A stretch of DNA of 62,000 nt from Lingula anatina (lineage: Eukaryota > Brachiopoda > Lingulata > Lingulida > Lingulidae). The stretch covers positions 1-62,000 of the forward strand of contig NW_019775673.1 of the NCBI RefSeq assembly GCF_001039355.2, read 5' to 3'. The notes under the pieces were generated by a model. It had not been told where the DNA came from, did no database searches, and saw nothing but the letters and a program-made list of their open reading frames with translations. Shown here piece by piece: positions 34,078 to 46,005 of the stretch. Within the stretch, counting starts at the first letter, position 1; each line of letters starts with the position of its first letter. The position numbers and the translations under genes are program-made.

Positions 34078-37000
34078 TTAAAGTAAAACGACATTAAAGC
34101 ATTTTCTTAAAGTCAGTGCAAACAATATCAACATAAGGGTTGGTGCAAGTGTGAATGCTTTACTGGTTGTACACGTCTGTTCTTCTGAAGACATCCTGAT
34201 TCGGCCTTCTAACCCTTGATATATCGGAGCGTATTTTTTGATAAAGTCCATTATAACATCTGAATCTAGACTGTCTGGAATCGTAAATTCAAAGAATAGC
34301 AAAATTAGAAAAACGAGAAATGGATTAGCAAACATTCATTTAACAGTTCTCGAAGCTGTGAAAAATCGTTTGTCAGTCACCCTATATACAGTGGTTTCTC
34401 GCTGTACATCCTTCGTACCGGGGGTACTCTTGCTCTAGTAATATGCACAAACGAAGTCTGCGCAATGCAGGGTTTTAAATACCGCTATAATTAGGATAAA
34501 AGCCAGCAGGTTGACAATGACAACTCATTCCTGTGAAAAACCTACTAATTAATTGGTATTTTAAATTGAAATCAAAACCTTCATTAAACAAGAATTATTA
34601 GTATAAAATATTTTAACTGGTATTTTCCTTTTCTTTTCTTGCTTTAAACCGAAGACATACGCAGGACCTACCTATTCCGTACGGATATAAAATGTTCTCT
34701 TTCAAAACGTCATATGCATCTCCTCCCCCCATTAAAAAAGTGCTGGTGACAACATCGTATGATTTTGTCTTAACAAGGGGCTGGAACTCGGGGACTGTAC
34801 AGTCAGCGCACCTGACGTTAATGCTGACCACTCGACGGCCCACTGGCTTAGACAGGTCATACACAACTCGAAGACCTGAAGATAAATACATATGTAATGA
34901 CTCTAAAACTTTAAAGTAAAGATAAAGTTATTACATTTATGACACCGGTGGCCGATCCAGAAGTTGACAATTTGACAATTGGCAATAGTCTATGGAAAAT
35001 GCGCTAGTGACAGCATCTTTGTTTTTGCCCCTAATACGTCATTTGTTGATAATTTTTTGCACGCTGTATTAGGTATGCCCTTATACCAGCACACTTATTT
35101 TGCCATGGTCTAAAGCATGTTATATAGGCATACCATGAATATGTTTGTCTCTACAGAAGCGATTGTCCATTTAACTATGAGACGTCTTACCTGAGACCTG
35201 TAAGAAACGACCGCTTCTCTTCTCGTATTCGGAAACAGAATGTTCCATGACTTCCCAAAGCGTACTTCCACTTATCCTGACGATGTCTACACCATTCCCG
35301 AACGGTGCGGCACTCAGTACGTCTGACACGTAAATGTCACCTGGCGAATAAAAAATTAATCATTTTGTGTTGATATTCATAATAGTTATAATAAAATGGC
35401 GAACCAATTCATCATAAAATGAATAATCGTTGCAATAATTTTCACGAGCACTGTTTACTATTTGCTATATTACCACAAAGACAAATTCTGGTACATTTTG
35501 TGTGGGAGAGAGATTGTAAGAGAGATATCATAAATATTCATAAAAATTTATACGCAAGTATAATATTGTTAGACGAGATTCATGTCTGTCAATGAATCGA
35601 TGGATAAACTAAATAAAACTGCCAATGTAAAAAAAAAACAAAAAACAAACACAATAAACGAACATCACGTGATCGTAGAAGCAATTAAGTGAGGTGCAAA
35701 TGCACATTTTGCAACCGGTTACTAAATTAGTTCGGTCGTAAAAAAAAACGGTTCTGAAGAGGATGATGGGAGTGGTTAGTAATACCAATATCGATTGGTG
35801 CTCGTATCCCGCCGCTGTTCCACAGGCCAATGGAGGCATTAGTCCATCTCGTTCCATCAGTGGGTTTCAAGTAGATATCAACTAAAGCGTCTGCTATCAG
35901 ATTACCTGGGAAAGGTGAAGAAAAATGATGCATATCTCTATTTTGTTCGACTATTTTTTATCCTGAAATGGTAGAGAATTTAACAGCCGAACGAAGAAAC
36001 TTTTCATGATAAACATGAGACTTCATGAGGTTGTCCAGACTCAACCGAAATTAAAAATTAGTGACAATTTAAAAGTTCTTCAGTCCCAATCTGCCCAAGC
36101 AACGCTGAATATGAAAAAAAAATTAGCAATTTGATATTCAGTATGCTTAATAGTTACAAAATATTTTTGATGTTGTTTTATATTTTTGATATTTTAAAGA
36201 AGGAATATAATACATGTTTACCAAAAACACATTCAGCCAGGCGGCATTTCGCATTATCCATGAAGACCAGACTGTAGCCTATCTTTTGTGAACCATAAGC
36301 CGTTACTCGTTGTTGCCACGGCTGCATCTCTGTTAGTGTAGCATTATCTAAAATGAGAAATAAAAATTTCTAATATATCGCAACAAAACTCCGTAGTAAT
36401 GCGTTTTCATGGTGGAATCAGTTATTTCCCCATTTGAACAAGAGTATATTATTAATATCAAAGGTATCGTTGTTTTTTTTTTGTTTTTGTTTTTGTTTTT
36501 TTGTCCTTAAGGTTCACGAGGAGATGCATTATTAAGCGTGTGTCTAAGCTTAAAAACCAAGTGAAAATGCAAACAAGAATTGCTTTCAAGCTCTCATTCA
36601 GTTTGAACCATGAGGAAACAAAAAGCGTCTGAAAAACCCTTACAAAGGATTTGGAGTGCGTACATGTAACTCGCAGAATTGACGGATCAGGATAATCGAT
36701 GTGAACGCCTCAGAAATCCTTAAGTTATATTTTTCCTGCAAATATCAGATATGCGGTGGATTTAAATGTCCGTCACGTTTACAATTTTACAGAAAAGTAT
36801 ATAATGTTACATTTTCCTTAGACCTCGAAAAATAATAACTACAAACAGTTTAATATTAGGTACAGAATTTCCCAAAGTACTTAACATTTCTTGACACCAA
36901 CGATGCGATCATTGCTTTTACCTTCCGTAATGTTTTTATCCAGTAGAATAGGGTTACCACTCCATGATGTCACAATTCCCGCTGCATCGAATGTTACACG

Positions 37001-37338
37001 TAAGTGCCCCAAATATTTAGCCATCCAAAAGTCAGAAACCAATAACACTTTGCCACCAGACGCCTGGGTTATAACGGTTGGATACTCGCCTTCGGGGATT
37101 TCTTTATCTGGTGGGGTACCTGTGCACAAATCATTAGATATTTTTACACTAGTATTCAGCGGCGGATTTAGGCCGTCTTCTGGGTCTTCCAGAAGACGGT
37201 CAGATTTTCAAGTTTACATTGACGGGTATCCAATTTTTAATGTTGGAAGACGGTCAAAATTGGAGGATGAATCAACAAAGATAATTTGGAAGACTGTCAG
37301 TATATAGCTCTGGATCCGCCCCTGGTATTGAAGTGTCT

Positions 37339-37373
<35 letters not shown>

Positions 37374-40300
37374 GAGATTAACTTTTATCACCGAAAGATA
37401 CCGTAACTGATATTTTGCGTTGAATTGGGTTCTTTTTGAGAGGGATAGAGAGAGGCATTTACTTACCGGTATAAAGAAATGTGTTAGTGTGCCCGCCAAC
37501 GATTATATCCACTCCTGACACTTGTTCAGCAATCTTTTTATCCACAGAAAACCCAGAATGTCCCAATACAATGATCTTATTGATACCCTGTGACGTTAAC
37601 CTTTCGACCTCTGCTTGGACGGCCGAAACCTCGTCGGTGAAAATCAAGTTGCCTGTAAAAACATAACATAAGAATAACATAAGAAAATTGTCAAATGCTG
37701 AAATTAACAAGTCTCTTCTTTATCTTGAAATTGCTTTTTAAATCCAGCATTCAAAACTGAGGCCAATTTAACGCGTCACATCTCTCACTGTTTTCACTTT
37801 GTGTGTGCGCCCACACATCAGCAGGACTGATTGTAGAGTGAAAATTAATATTAAGATTTGCAGGACAACTTATCAATAGATAGATACTTTAATACTTATG
37901 TATACATAATAGTAGGCTAAATAACACAATGTAATAGTGTAATAATAATAGTAGTAATTAAGTGACACTTTTAAGTCACTTTACGGACAGGTAAAGTGCT
38001 CATTTTCTTATTTGAGTAAGGAGGGTTTTACCTGGGCTTGATATGGTCGGTGTGGCCCTATATGTGCAACCGACAACCCCTATCTTCTCTCCGGCCACAT
38101 CTAATACTGTTGACTTGTTGAACAGTCCTTGTATTTCTGGAACATTACTGGCGTTGATATTGGCGCTTATTACAGGGAATGTGACGTTTTGAAGAAAAGG
38201 AAGAAGGCCGCTAACCTTATTATCAAACTCGTGATTGCCTAATACCTGAAAGAAAGTAAAACATTTCTTAATCATAGTTAGTTTTTATAATATTCAGTAA
38301 AATTTAGACATACTCATCAGATCGAATTTATCTGTTAATCTCATTCTTTCCACCGTTTTGACTGAGCAGTGATTTCTAACCCACAGTGCCGCCCACCTTT
38401 ACATAATGGTGGTCACTTCATTCAGAAGCCAAGGCATTACGCCTACTTTACTGGAGTTAAACTGTAAGTGCTCATTCCTATAGAAGCTATCGTTCTACGT
38501 AGATCGATCCAACTTTAAGGGGACTGTCGCTGAATTCAATCTGTTGAACAGGTAAACACGCCTCCTCTTGTTTCCGACGTAATCGTATAATCAATCATCA
38601 GCTTTTCTTTATTCTACGCCAGAAGAAAGCGTGTTATTCTGTTTAATATCTCCCTGCAACTAATTATTTAATAATCATCTAATGATTTAATGATTAAAAC
38701 AACTGAAACTACCTCTAAAATATAAAATGACGGCGTTTATATTTCGCATTGATGAGGATAAGCATAGACACCCCAAAGCGTCATTTTAAAACGTATCTAT
38801 TTCGAGACTTCATCCCTGAACAACATCTTATCACGAAAATTGGCATAGGTGACAACAAATGTAGGGGCTTCAATCCCGTACCGTCATTTTAGTTTAAAGG
38901 TTTTGTCGTGGAGTTATAACCCCCTCATTACAATTCATCATTGAACAAAGGGGTTTTTTGCCTTATTTACGATAAAACCTGAACTAAGGCTTTTACGAAA
39001 ATTCGCCGGCAGGGCTTTGAAGTACTCAATGGTGTTTTGTCATTAAATTGACTCTAAAACGGTGTTCATGGGTGCTCAGGTAAAGGAGAGATTTGGGAAA
39101 CCTTTATTGCTTTTTTTTTTGCCCGGAAATGGCAATTATGACGTCATCGGTAAGATCACATTTGTGTAAATGCTAAGAAATATACTAACTGAAAATTAAA
39201 GATTTATCGATTATCCCCCCCCCCCAAAAAAAAAAAAAAACGAATAAGGCAGTAGATAAGGAGTTTGGGGGCTAATCCTGACAGTACCCTTCATGTCAGA
39301 GTCGCTGTGTTGGCTGTCTCAGTTTAATATATATTTATATAAAGTAGATGAACGTCCAATGTTTTATCATAATTCATCTAGCACGGCCCTACACTGACCC
39401 TAGATGTGTATTCAAATAACATGCAATTTGACTAAGATCTTCTTGTTGAGCCTGGATTAATGAAACCCCTACCAGGCCCGCGGAAAATATGTGTACTCTT
39501 CTCTATCACAGAAAACATAATGAACGTCTATGCAGGAAGGACGACGTGGGCGACCCACGCGAAACATCTCCTTTTCCAGTATGGTTTCAGCTACATGTAT
39601 GCCTGGATCGTGGATGAGTTAGGAGATGCTACAGAGTTTATGAACCAATTCACGCACGAGTGACAGACTGTGCATTACAAAAGTCATTTGCTGATATAAG
39701 CTCATCGTCAAAGTGCTCATTATACAAACAGTACAAAACTGTTTTAAATCCAGAAAGATATTTGTCATTACCACTGTCTTATACACAGAAACGTACTTTA
39801 TCAAAATTTCCCTGCTCAAGCAACAGTTTCATGATTGAAAAAGGACGCCATATGAATATAGAAAAAGACCGTAGATTTTGCCCATATTATTTGACTCAGA
39901 AAGTTTATACTTTAGAAAACGAGGTACACTTTCTACTACTGTGTCCGTTGTATGATTTGGGGGAGAGATATTTCATAACAAAATGGACAAAACATAGTAA
40001 AAATGAACGATTATTTACTTTGATTATGTCTGACATTAGTAAGATGGCATATTCTCATTAGCAAGTTTTTAGTGCATTTGCATTGAGAGAAAAGATTTGT
40101 TGCTATTGAAGTGAGTTTAATTCACAGTGTTGATTAAGAACATGACTATTATAGCGTTTACAATCATTTAAAATCTTTAAAAAGAGGACTATTATGGATA
40201 TATGTTCATATTTATTCAGTGCACATAATTCATTACTACTAGTGGAAAATTATGGTGAAGTTGCACGTATTTTGGGTCGGAGGCCTTAAATTACGGAATA

Positions 40301-42785
40301 AAGATCAATCAATCAATTTATCTAAAGACATATCTGTGAATACCTAGTGAAAAAAGCAATCGACTGTGGCCTTGGTAGAAGGTAAGATTAATGTAACCTC
40401 CCATCACGGCAGGTTAATTAATCATCAAATTCCACGAAAGTTTGGTTTATTTTCATTTAAACATTTTCACTTGTACTCGATGTCTGGGTGTTTTAGTTGA
40501 CCTGTGATAGAGAAGCGGGTATTGTTAAACTCCTCATTTATCACTCATCAAAATTTTATATTTAATTTTTTTTATCGATCATTTTTCATTTATTTTTACA
40601 CCCCATCTGCGTACATTTATATCGAACATTTTAAAATGTTTACCCCCCCCTCCCCCCAATCTTCGCATCTTTGCTGCCAAATAAGTCTCCAAAGATTTAC
40701 TCTCTACCAGGGCCAAAGATGGATTTTTCACTAGATGTTCACAGATAAATTAGACAGTCATTTTGTTCTCTCGCGATAGAGAATAGTACACATATATTTT
40801 CCGAGGGCCTGGTATAGGGTATCCATTCACTGACAAAGACTACGCATCATAACGCTGCCGTGGAATCTGTGGTCTTTTCGCATCGAGCGGTACAGTTTTC
40901 TGTATCAGACCACTTTGAGACATCGACAATATGATTGCCTGGCTAGTACATAAGAAAGTCGCCTAAACAGAGCCCCGTCCCCGACAAAACCAATAAAAAA
41001 TGGAATAATAGTGATTAGTGTATAAGGGCTTGTGAAAGAGAGTACAACCCCTCGTGGCATAATCATATGTCAGAATAGCACTTGTGAATGGTAGTCCTAG
41101 GAATGCAGGACCGGGGGCCTATATGACTAGAACAGGTTAGATTAGTCGGAGTATTTGTGTTAGAGTATGGGGCGAACGTCACCTGTACAAATCAATGTGG
41201 AACGGACTACAGTTCCTAGCAGACTACCATTTCTATCACACCTGTCAAATACAGGCAGTGTTGAAATATATCGCTAGCGGTCTCTTTTGAGAAGACCTAC
41301 AGGGTACTTACACTAGATGGGGCGTAACTCGCTTTCACAAGTTTGCTTGCTACTGTTAGGTGGAAATTCTGACATAAGCATGCGCACCATGACACAATAC
41401 AAATATGTCGAACAACTAGCATAGCGCAGTGAGTGGGTCGTGCCGAATGCGGGAGCTCCGTCGTTCATAATAGCCAGGCTATTAATAAGCTGCCAATCTC
41501 TAAAAACAGAACGTTAAAGATGTAACGCTACGCAATGAACTTTACTGCAGACCTCTGAAAAACAAAACGTGGTCTGTTACTGGCTGTTTCGCTAACTAGA
41601 AAAGTCAAGAAGTATATAGATGACAAACTTACGAACGAACCTCTGTATGAATGAGATAACGCAAAAGTATTTCACATTAACCGAACTTAAGTTCCGCTTG
41701 CTGACACAAGATGACGAAAACGTTATGAAATAGCGACCACGAAAAGCTGTTTTATTAACGTAAGAATATTACTGGCGCGTGACCTTGATTACAATCAGTT
41801 TGGAATATTAAGGAGCTGTCAAAACAGCGTCAATGAAAAGGTGAGTGTTTGCTCGGACTCTCAGGAGCGACATGCACAAGGGAAGAAACCGCGTTGCCGG
41901 TCCTTTCATTTTATTTGTGTTAGAACGAACTTGCGGCTAATTTGCATACATTAGTAATACATAAGTAGTTCAGGTCCGTAGCCAGCAATTTCAAAGGGGG
42001 GGTTCTTTTTCTGAAAAAGTGGACCTTTTACCATATAATGCCTCATGTACCTAGGTCAAATTTTACCCAGAGTGGCCCCTTTTCCAGCAAAAAGGGGGGT
42101 TCTTTCGAACCCCCCGAACCCCCCCTGGCTACGGGCCTGTAGTTAAAGGTGATAGATAAACAAAGTTGAGTAATAGTAGTAGGTCACACTGGAGAAAGCA
42201 AGTTAGAAGTTGTTCACTTTTTATTGGTTACCAAGCTGTTAAGTACATCAACATCAACCAGCTCACCGCCCGAGAAGCTTCACCTGACCTAGGTACTTTG
42301 TAAGAAATATTAAACCCTCTAGCAGGGACACAAATTGGTTTTCACTGCATTCTTACAGATGTCTCTCTAGCTTATTCGTGGCACATTTCTCAAAAGTGCA
42401 AATAGTTAATCTGCGGCCCTGGTAAGAAGCAGAAACAGTATATACCCATACTAACCATAGCATCGTACTTCAGTTTATTCATGAAGTATGAAGTCGCCAT
42501 CCCCTTGTAGATAGTGAACCACAATGTGCCTTGGAACTGATCGCCAGCGTCCAATAACACCACGTTCTGTTCAGCGTTACGAATTTCCTCGATTTTAGTG
42601 TATCTTCGTGCCACTCCCCCGAAACATTCCCCCGCTTCTGCCTCTGTTATCGAGCACCTGCCTCCATACTTGTCAAATTGTTCAAACCGTGCATGAACAT
42701 CGTTGGTGTGTAAAATAGTCAAATTAAATCCATAGCTCAGAGCGAAACAGGTAAAGTAGAAACCGATTTTGACGAGCGTCTCCAT
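34078..42785 (-). CDS. ecto-5'-nucleotidase paralogue 4 (CD73-like, GPI-type tail)
   Basis: Exons: 42785-42456, 38245-38032, 37652-37467, 37119-36922, 36347-36222, 35905-35786, 35340-35191, 34875-34672, 34274-34078 (TAA). Total 1725 nt, 574 residues. The start METLVKIGFYF is chosen because gene 5 begins at the same residue; an upstream in-frame ATG at 42836 exists here but looks incidental. All metal and catalytic residues are present (NDVH, AGDQ, GNHEFD, GHSGF, GGHTN), and the substrate-site motifs CRLAEC, NSGGIR, PF and FLMGGGD are intact. The C-terminus has a hydrophobic run (APTLMLILFALTL) consistent with GPI anchoring, followed by a short extra tail. Predicted function: extracellular AMP to adenosine. 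Intron 1 (38246-42455) is enlarged by a LINE fragment, a ~650 bp repeat and a 169 bp MITE; intron 3 holds a 168 bp MITE missing from gene 5. The intron 1 donor is GTTAGT, shared with gene 5. Confidence 0.94.
37157..37324. mobile_element. 168 bp CAG...CTG MITE in intron 3 of gene 4, with GTATT duplication
   Basis: Flanked by GTATT on both sides (37152-37156 and 37325-37329). Gene 5 has the empty site TTTACACTAGTATTGAAGTG at about 50761-50780. Ends CAGCGGCGGATTTAG and GGATCCGCCCCTG. Same family as 6602-6768, opposite orientation. Confidence 0.85.
37342..37369. repeat. (GA)n microsatellite in intron 3 of gene 4
   Basis: Fourteen GA units. The orthologous tract in gene 5 is at 50787-50815, followed by a second tract at 50883-50910. 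Confidence 0.9.
38645..39305 (-). mobile_element. ~650 bp dispersed repeat, copy C, in intron 1 of gene 4
   Basis: Reverse-oriented member of the same family, recognised by GGTGCTCAGGTAAAGGAG, TGGCAATTATGACGTCATC and TTTACGATAAAACCTGAACT. Its counterpart in gene 5 sits at the equivalent place, so this insertion predates the duplication that made genes 4 and 5. A C/A homopolymer tract lies at 39217-39240. Confidence 0.65.
39440..40320 (+). mobile_element. 3' fragment of a non-LTR retrotransposon (LINE) in intron 1 of gene 4
   Basis: Two overlapping frames, 39460-39663 and 39660-40061, together read as the C-terminal end of a reverse-transcriptase polyprotein: GRTTWATHAKHLLFQYGF, then RVTDCALQ, SKCSLYKQYK, KGRHMNIEKDRRFCPYYL and ENEVHFLLLCPLYDLGER. 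A frameshift near 39650 breaks it. The Cys pair of the usual CxxC is lost. The 3' end carries AATAAAGATCAATCAATCAA, a typical short-repeat tail. It is antisense to gene 4 and absent from gene 5. Confidence 0.72.
41971..42139. mobile_element. 169 bp MITE with CAGGTCCGTAGCCAG termini in intron 1 of gene 4
   Basis: Termini CAGGTCCGTAGCCAG and CTGGCTACGGGCCTG match at 13 of 15 positions. Flanked by TAGTT on each side (41966-41970 and 42140-42144). The interior has an inverted GGGGGGTTCTTT/AACCCCCC pair. A different family from the GGCGGATC elements, but with the same CAG...CTG ends and 5 bp duplication. Confidence 0.8.
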
Positions 42786-43574
42786 CTTTCCGTCTCTCAG
42801 TATACTAACTAAGGCGAGTGTGCTTTGTTTGGTCACGGTTTCACTTAATATGCTAACCCTGCCTCGAGTTCAAATAAGCTACCCGCATGACTCTACACAC
42901 TCCCTCTACACCGCCTCTTCCGATGTCACCGCGTCGTGATTAATCTACAGTTTCCCCCTGAAACTGTCACGTATCAAAATTGCATAACAAAAGAAATACG
43001 TAACATGTACGGCTAATTAAAGTTGGGGTCTTTAAAAAATCACTGTGGTAACACAAAGGACAGTGAAACAATTTGCATTTTCAGACCTTGAAGCAAAATT
43101 AGTGCTCGACTAGGAAAGAAAGTGAGGTCAACTCTGATCTTGGACAAATAATACGACGTTCCATCTCTGATGACGCAGAGATAACTATTAGCATCCTGGT
43201 GACCGACAATAGATGAGGTATTATAATTATATCATTAGAGTTATAACTTTTGTCCTTGTTAGCATTCAGGTTCGTATCCAGTTTCAGGGTCACTTAGTTT
43301 CATCTTGGACCCATTACAACGTAAAACACTATTAATAGTAATGTTCCAATGGTATTTGTACTTGAAATCTTGACAAAAAGCTTCACAGAAGTAACCTTTT
43401 TATGGGGGGGGGGGGGGTGTAGTGGGGATGGAGGGTTGTAGGCATAGTGGGCTCGCGATAGACTGTTTACTTTAGAGGGGATAACGTCGAACAAACCATT
43501 TCATATACAATCCATTCGTTTTATTCGACAAAGTTGAAACCGCTTATAACTTGTCAATCCTATTAGGAGTAAAA

Positions 43575-43730
43575 AAATCATTTCCGGGCAGAGGTACTGA
43601 GCTTGATAGCAAATTACGTAGCTTATAGTTTTTTTCTGTTGTCAACNCGCGGAAATCATTTCCGGGCAGAGGTACTGAGCTTGATAGCAAATTACGTAGC
43701 TTATAGTTTTTTTTTTCTGTTGTCAGCCCA
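43575..43730. repeat. direct repeat split by a single N
   Basis: Two nearly identical ~70 bp segments (AAATCATTTCCGGGCAGAGG ... TTTCTGTTGTCA) lie at 43575-43644 and 43653-43730, separated by one N at 43647. They differ mainly in T-run length. This is the signature of two contig ends joined without collapsing an overlap. Confidence 0.7.
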
Positions 43731-44584
43731 ACTATCAGATGGATCAATCTCATCATTGACCATTGTCATTTTATTATCATTCATTTGGGTCCGTTGAGTT
43801 ACCCGAAATTCGCTTTTCTAGCATTTCCTCGCCCTCGACATACATGTGGGCTTGTAGATTTAAGTATGGAAATATATCGTAGACTACTATACAATAAATT
43901 TCCATGATGTAAGCGTGCGGTCATTAAATTTTGAGTCCGATACAATTAGTTTGTAACAGACCACTGAAGAGTACGATTTCTCCAATTAGCGCGCTTACCT
44001 TCTTTTAAACTTATATGCCCAGCGAATATACTTGTGGTTATAAATTTTCTTTACTTCATGGCGGGACTTATTAATGATTAGGGTTATAACGGATTACCTT
44101 TGTTTTCTTAGAAAACAATTAATATCCAAAATTATGACATATTTTACTTTCTTGCGGAGGGTATCGATCATGGCGGTCTAACCGTTTAGTCGAGGGAGGT
44201 TTATTGCGCTGGGATGGGTATGGACGCATAAATAGGAAGGGGTACGACGGATGAAAAAATTCTATTGGTCATGTACGTGTATTACCATATGAGTAATGTC
44301 CGACTGCAAATATTGCATGATATCGACTTGTCACATGTTCGTTAGCTACAATGGAAATAATCTTAGGTGAAACTTTTTGTCGGGAATGCCAATTTAGAAA
44401 GCAATATAAAAGTGACGCACTGCTATGCAATAGTCGACAGAATTTGAGAAAAAGTCAGCATTCAATACTGCACCGCAATCGCCATCCTTCCATTATTTCT
44501 TACCTCAATCTCCTTCAAAACCCACGAAGTCGGGAGACGATGGTGTATATCAGTTGATTTCAATTATGATTTTTTTTCAGCTTT

Positions 44585-44830
44585 GATCTAACAGGATCGA
44601 ACCAACTCCGAGGAGTTTCTCACTAGATTGCTTTCAGTTTAAGCGGCTTAGATGTCTGTCACGCCTACTGAGGCTGCTAAACGATAATTAATTACCCCCT
44701 AGCCCCTTGAGTAGGCGTGACAGACATCAAAGCCGCTTATGTCGATTGCAATTTAGCAAGGATCCCCTAGGATATAGTTCGATCCACAGTTAGTACGACA
44801 GGGTCTGGGAATGGTCCCTTAGATCCTTTT
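44585..44830. mobile_element. long palindromic element, copy 1
   Basis: The inner arms AAGCGGCTTAGATGTCTGTC..GCCTACT and AGTAGGCGTGACAGACATC..GCCGCTT form a ~30 bp stem. Outer arms carry GATTGCTTTCAGTTTAAG and its partner GATTGCAATTTAGC. The right end has GTTAGTACGACAGGGTCTGG. A related copy lies at 59330-59595. It sits at the seam between the gene 4 and gene 5 duplication units. Confidence 0.72.
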
Positions 44831-46005
44831 CCCATTTACAAAAGTAGGACATATACAAGACCAGTAACAGAATTACGAATATTAAACCCGTTTTCGATAT
44901 CTTAGTTTCTACACTTTACTTTTACTCGTAGTTTTACGTCACGTAATGGAGATAATGATAGTTGAATTTAAGCCGTGACGGTAAAAAACAGTCATGTTTA
45001 GGATATATAAAAATAATTGCTGATTTTTTTTCTAAAGGATCCCAATGCGCATTGTATGGCTTTCAAAATATTGCTGGGGACCCTTATCCACGCGCTCAAA
45101 TGTGTGTCTCTTTTTCCTGAATAATTCAAGCAAGCAAGTATTTTCTGTTAGTACCACTTTTTCCAATGAAATTTGCTGTTACACCCGAATTTCATTGAAA
45201 AAAGCGGGGTTGTTCCGTTACATATATGATGACTCGGCGACAAACGCTTCACTACTATAAAATTCAGTCGAAACCATAAAAAGCTTTAAACACCTTTGAT
45301 GTGAGCAATGGTGTATCTAGGAGGTGACATGGAAGGTGTAGGGCACATGCCTAGAACGCAACTTGAAGGGGGTGCAATTTTGTGATGAAGTCATCATGAT
45401 ATTGAATGTCAAGCGTTGAGGCAGGGGTCGGCCTGGGACGAGATTTCAGTGCTTGTCAAATGTAATATGATCACTGAAGCATTTCATAAATAGCATGCAG
45501 ACTTGAGGAATATTTTTTTTGTCATCAAAAAGCATGAGATTTGGCTGTAGGCTTATATGGACGGCAAACCGAAGTATTCCGTTAAAAAATTGTCATCCGA
45601 ATCTGATTCACTGGGGGGTTCAATATAATATAAATGACTTTTCACCCAATTCTTGGGCGAATAAAACGTTTTGTTCGTCTAAGGCCGAATACACCCATGA
45701 CACAGTTGCTCTAAATTTACGCAAGTTTTTTTTTTTTTTTAGCGCGTAACGTATACATGTTTGTTTAGTTCTGGTTCGATAAAGCCAATGACAAATACAA
45801 AAAGGTTAAATTTCTTTCAAAGAGACAATACAATGAATTGTGCGGCTAAAACATTTTTCCTCGTTATATATAAACATGTAGGCCCCTATACACGGTGCAT
45901 TTCTATCTAGAGCATTGATATTACAAATCCGGCTTACGTTTTTGTCTATCACTAAATGCGCATTCCTCTCGAAAACGCCAAAAGTTTCTAATACAAATCC
46001 CATCT

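Larger units (their letters stand above)
31260..44560. repeat. segmental duplication unit containing gene 4
   Basis: The flank downstream of gene 4 (GGTAACAGAATTGCGATTAC..., GTGTATCTAGGAGGTGACAT) and the flank upstream (CTTTGTTTGGTCACGG, TACCATATGAGTAA) both match the gene 5 unit at about 44860-54700. The gene 4 unit is about 3.5 kb longer, largely explained by the 1.7 kb transposon, the LINE and two MITEs. Confidence 0.75.

Noticed and set aside
42786-42836. Upstream ATG extending gene 4 by 17 residues
   Set aside because: The extension is not present in gene 5 and would bury the signal peptide; the METLVK start is shared by both.
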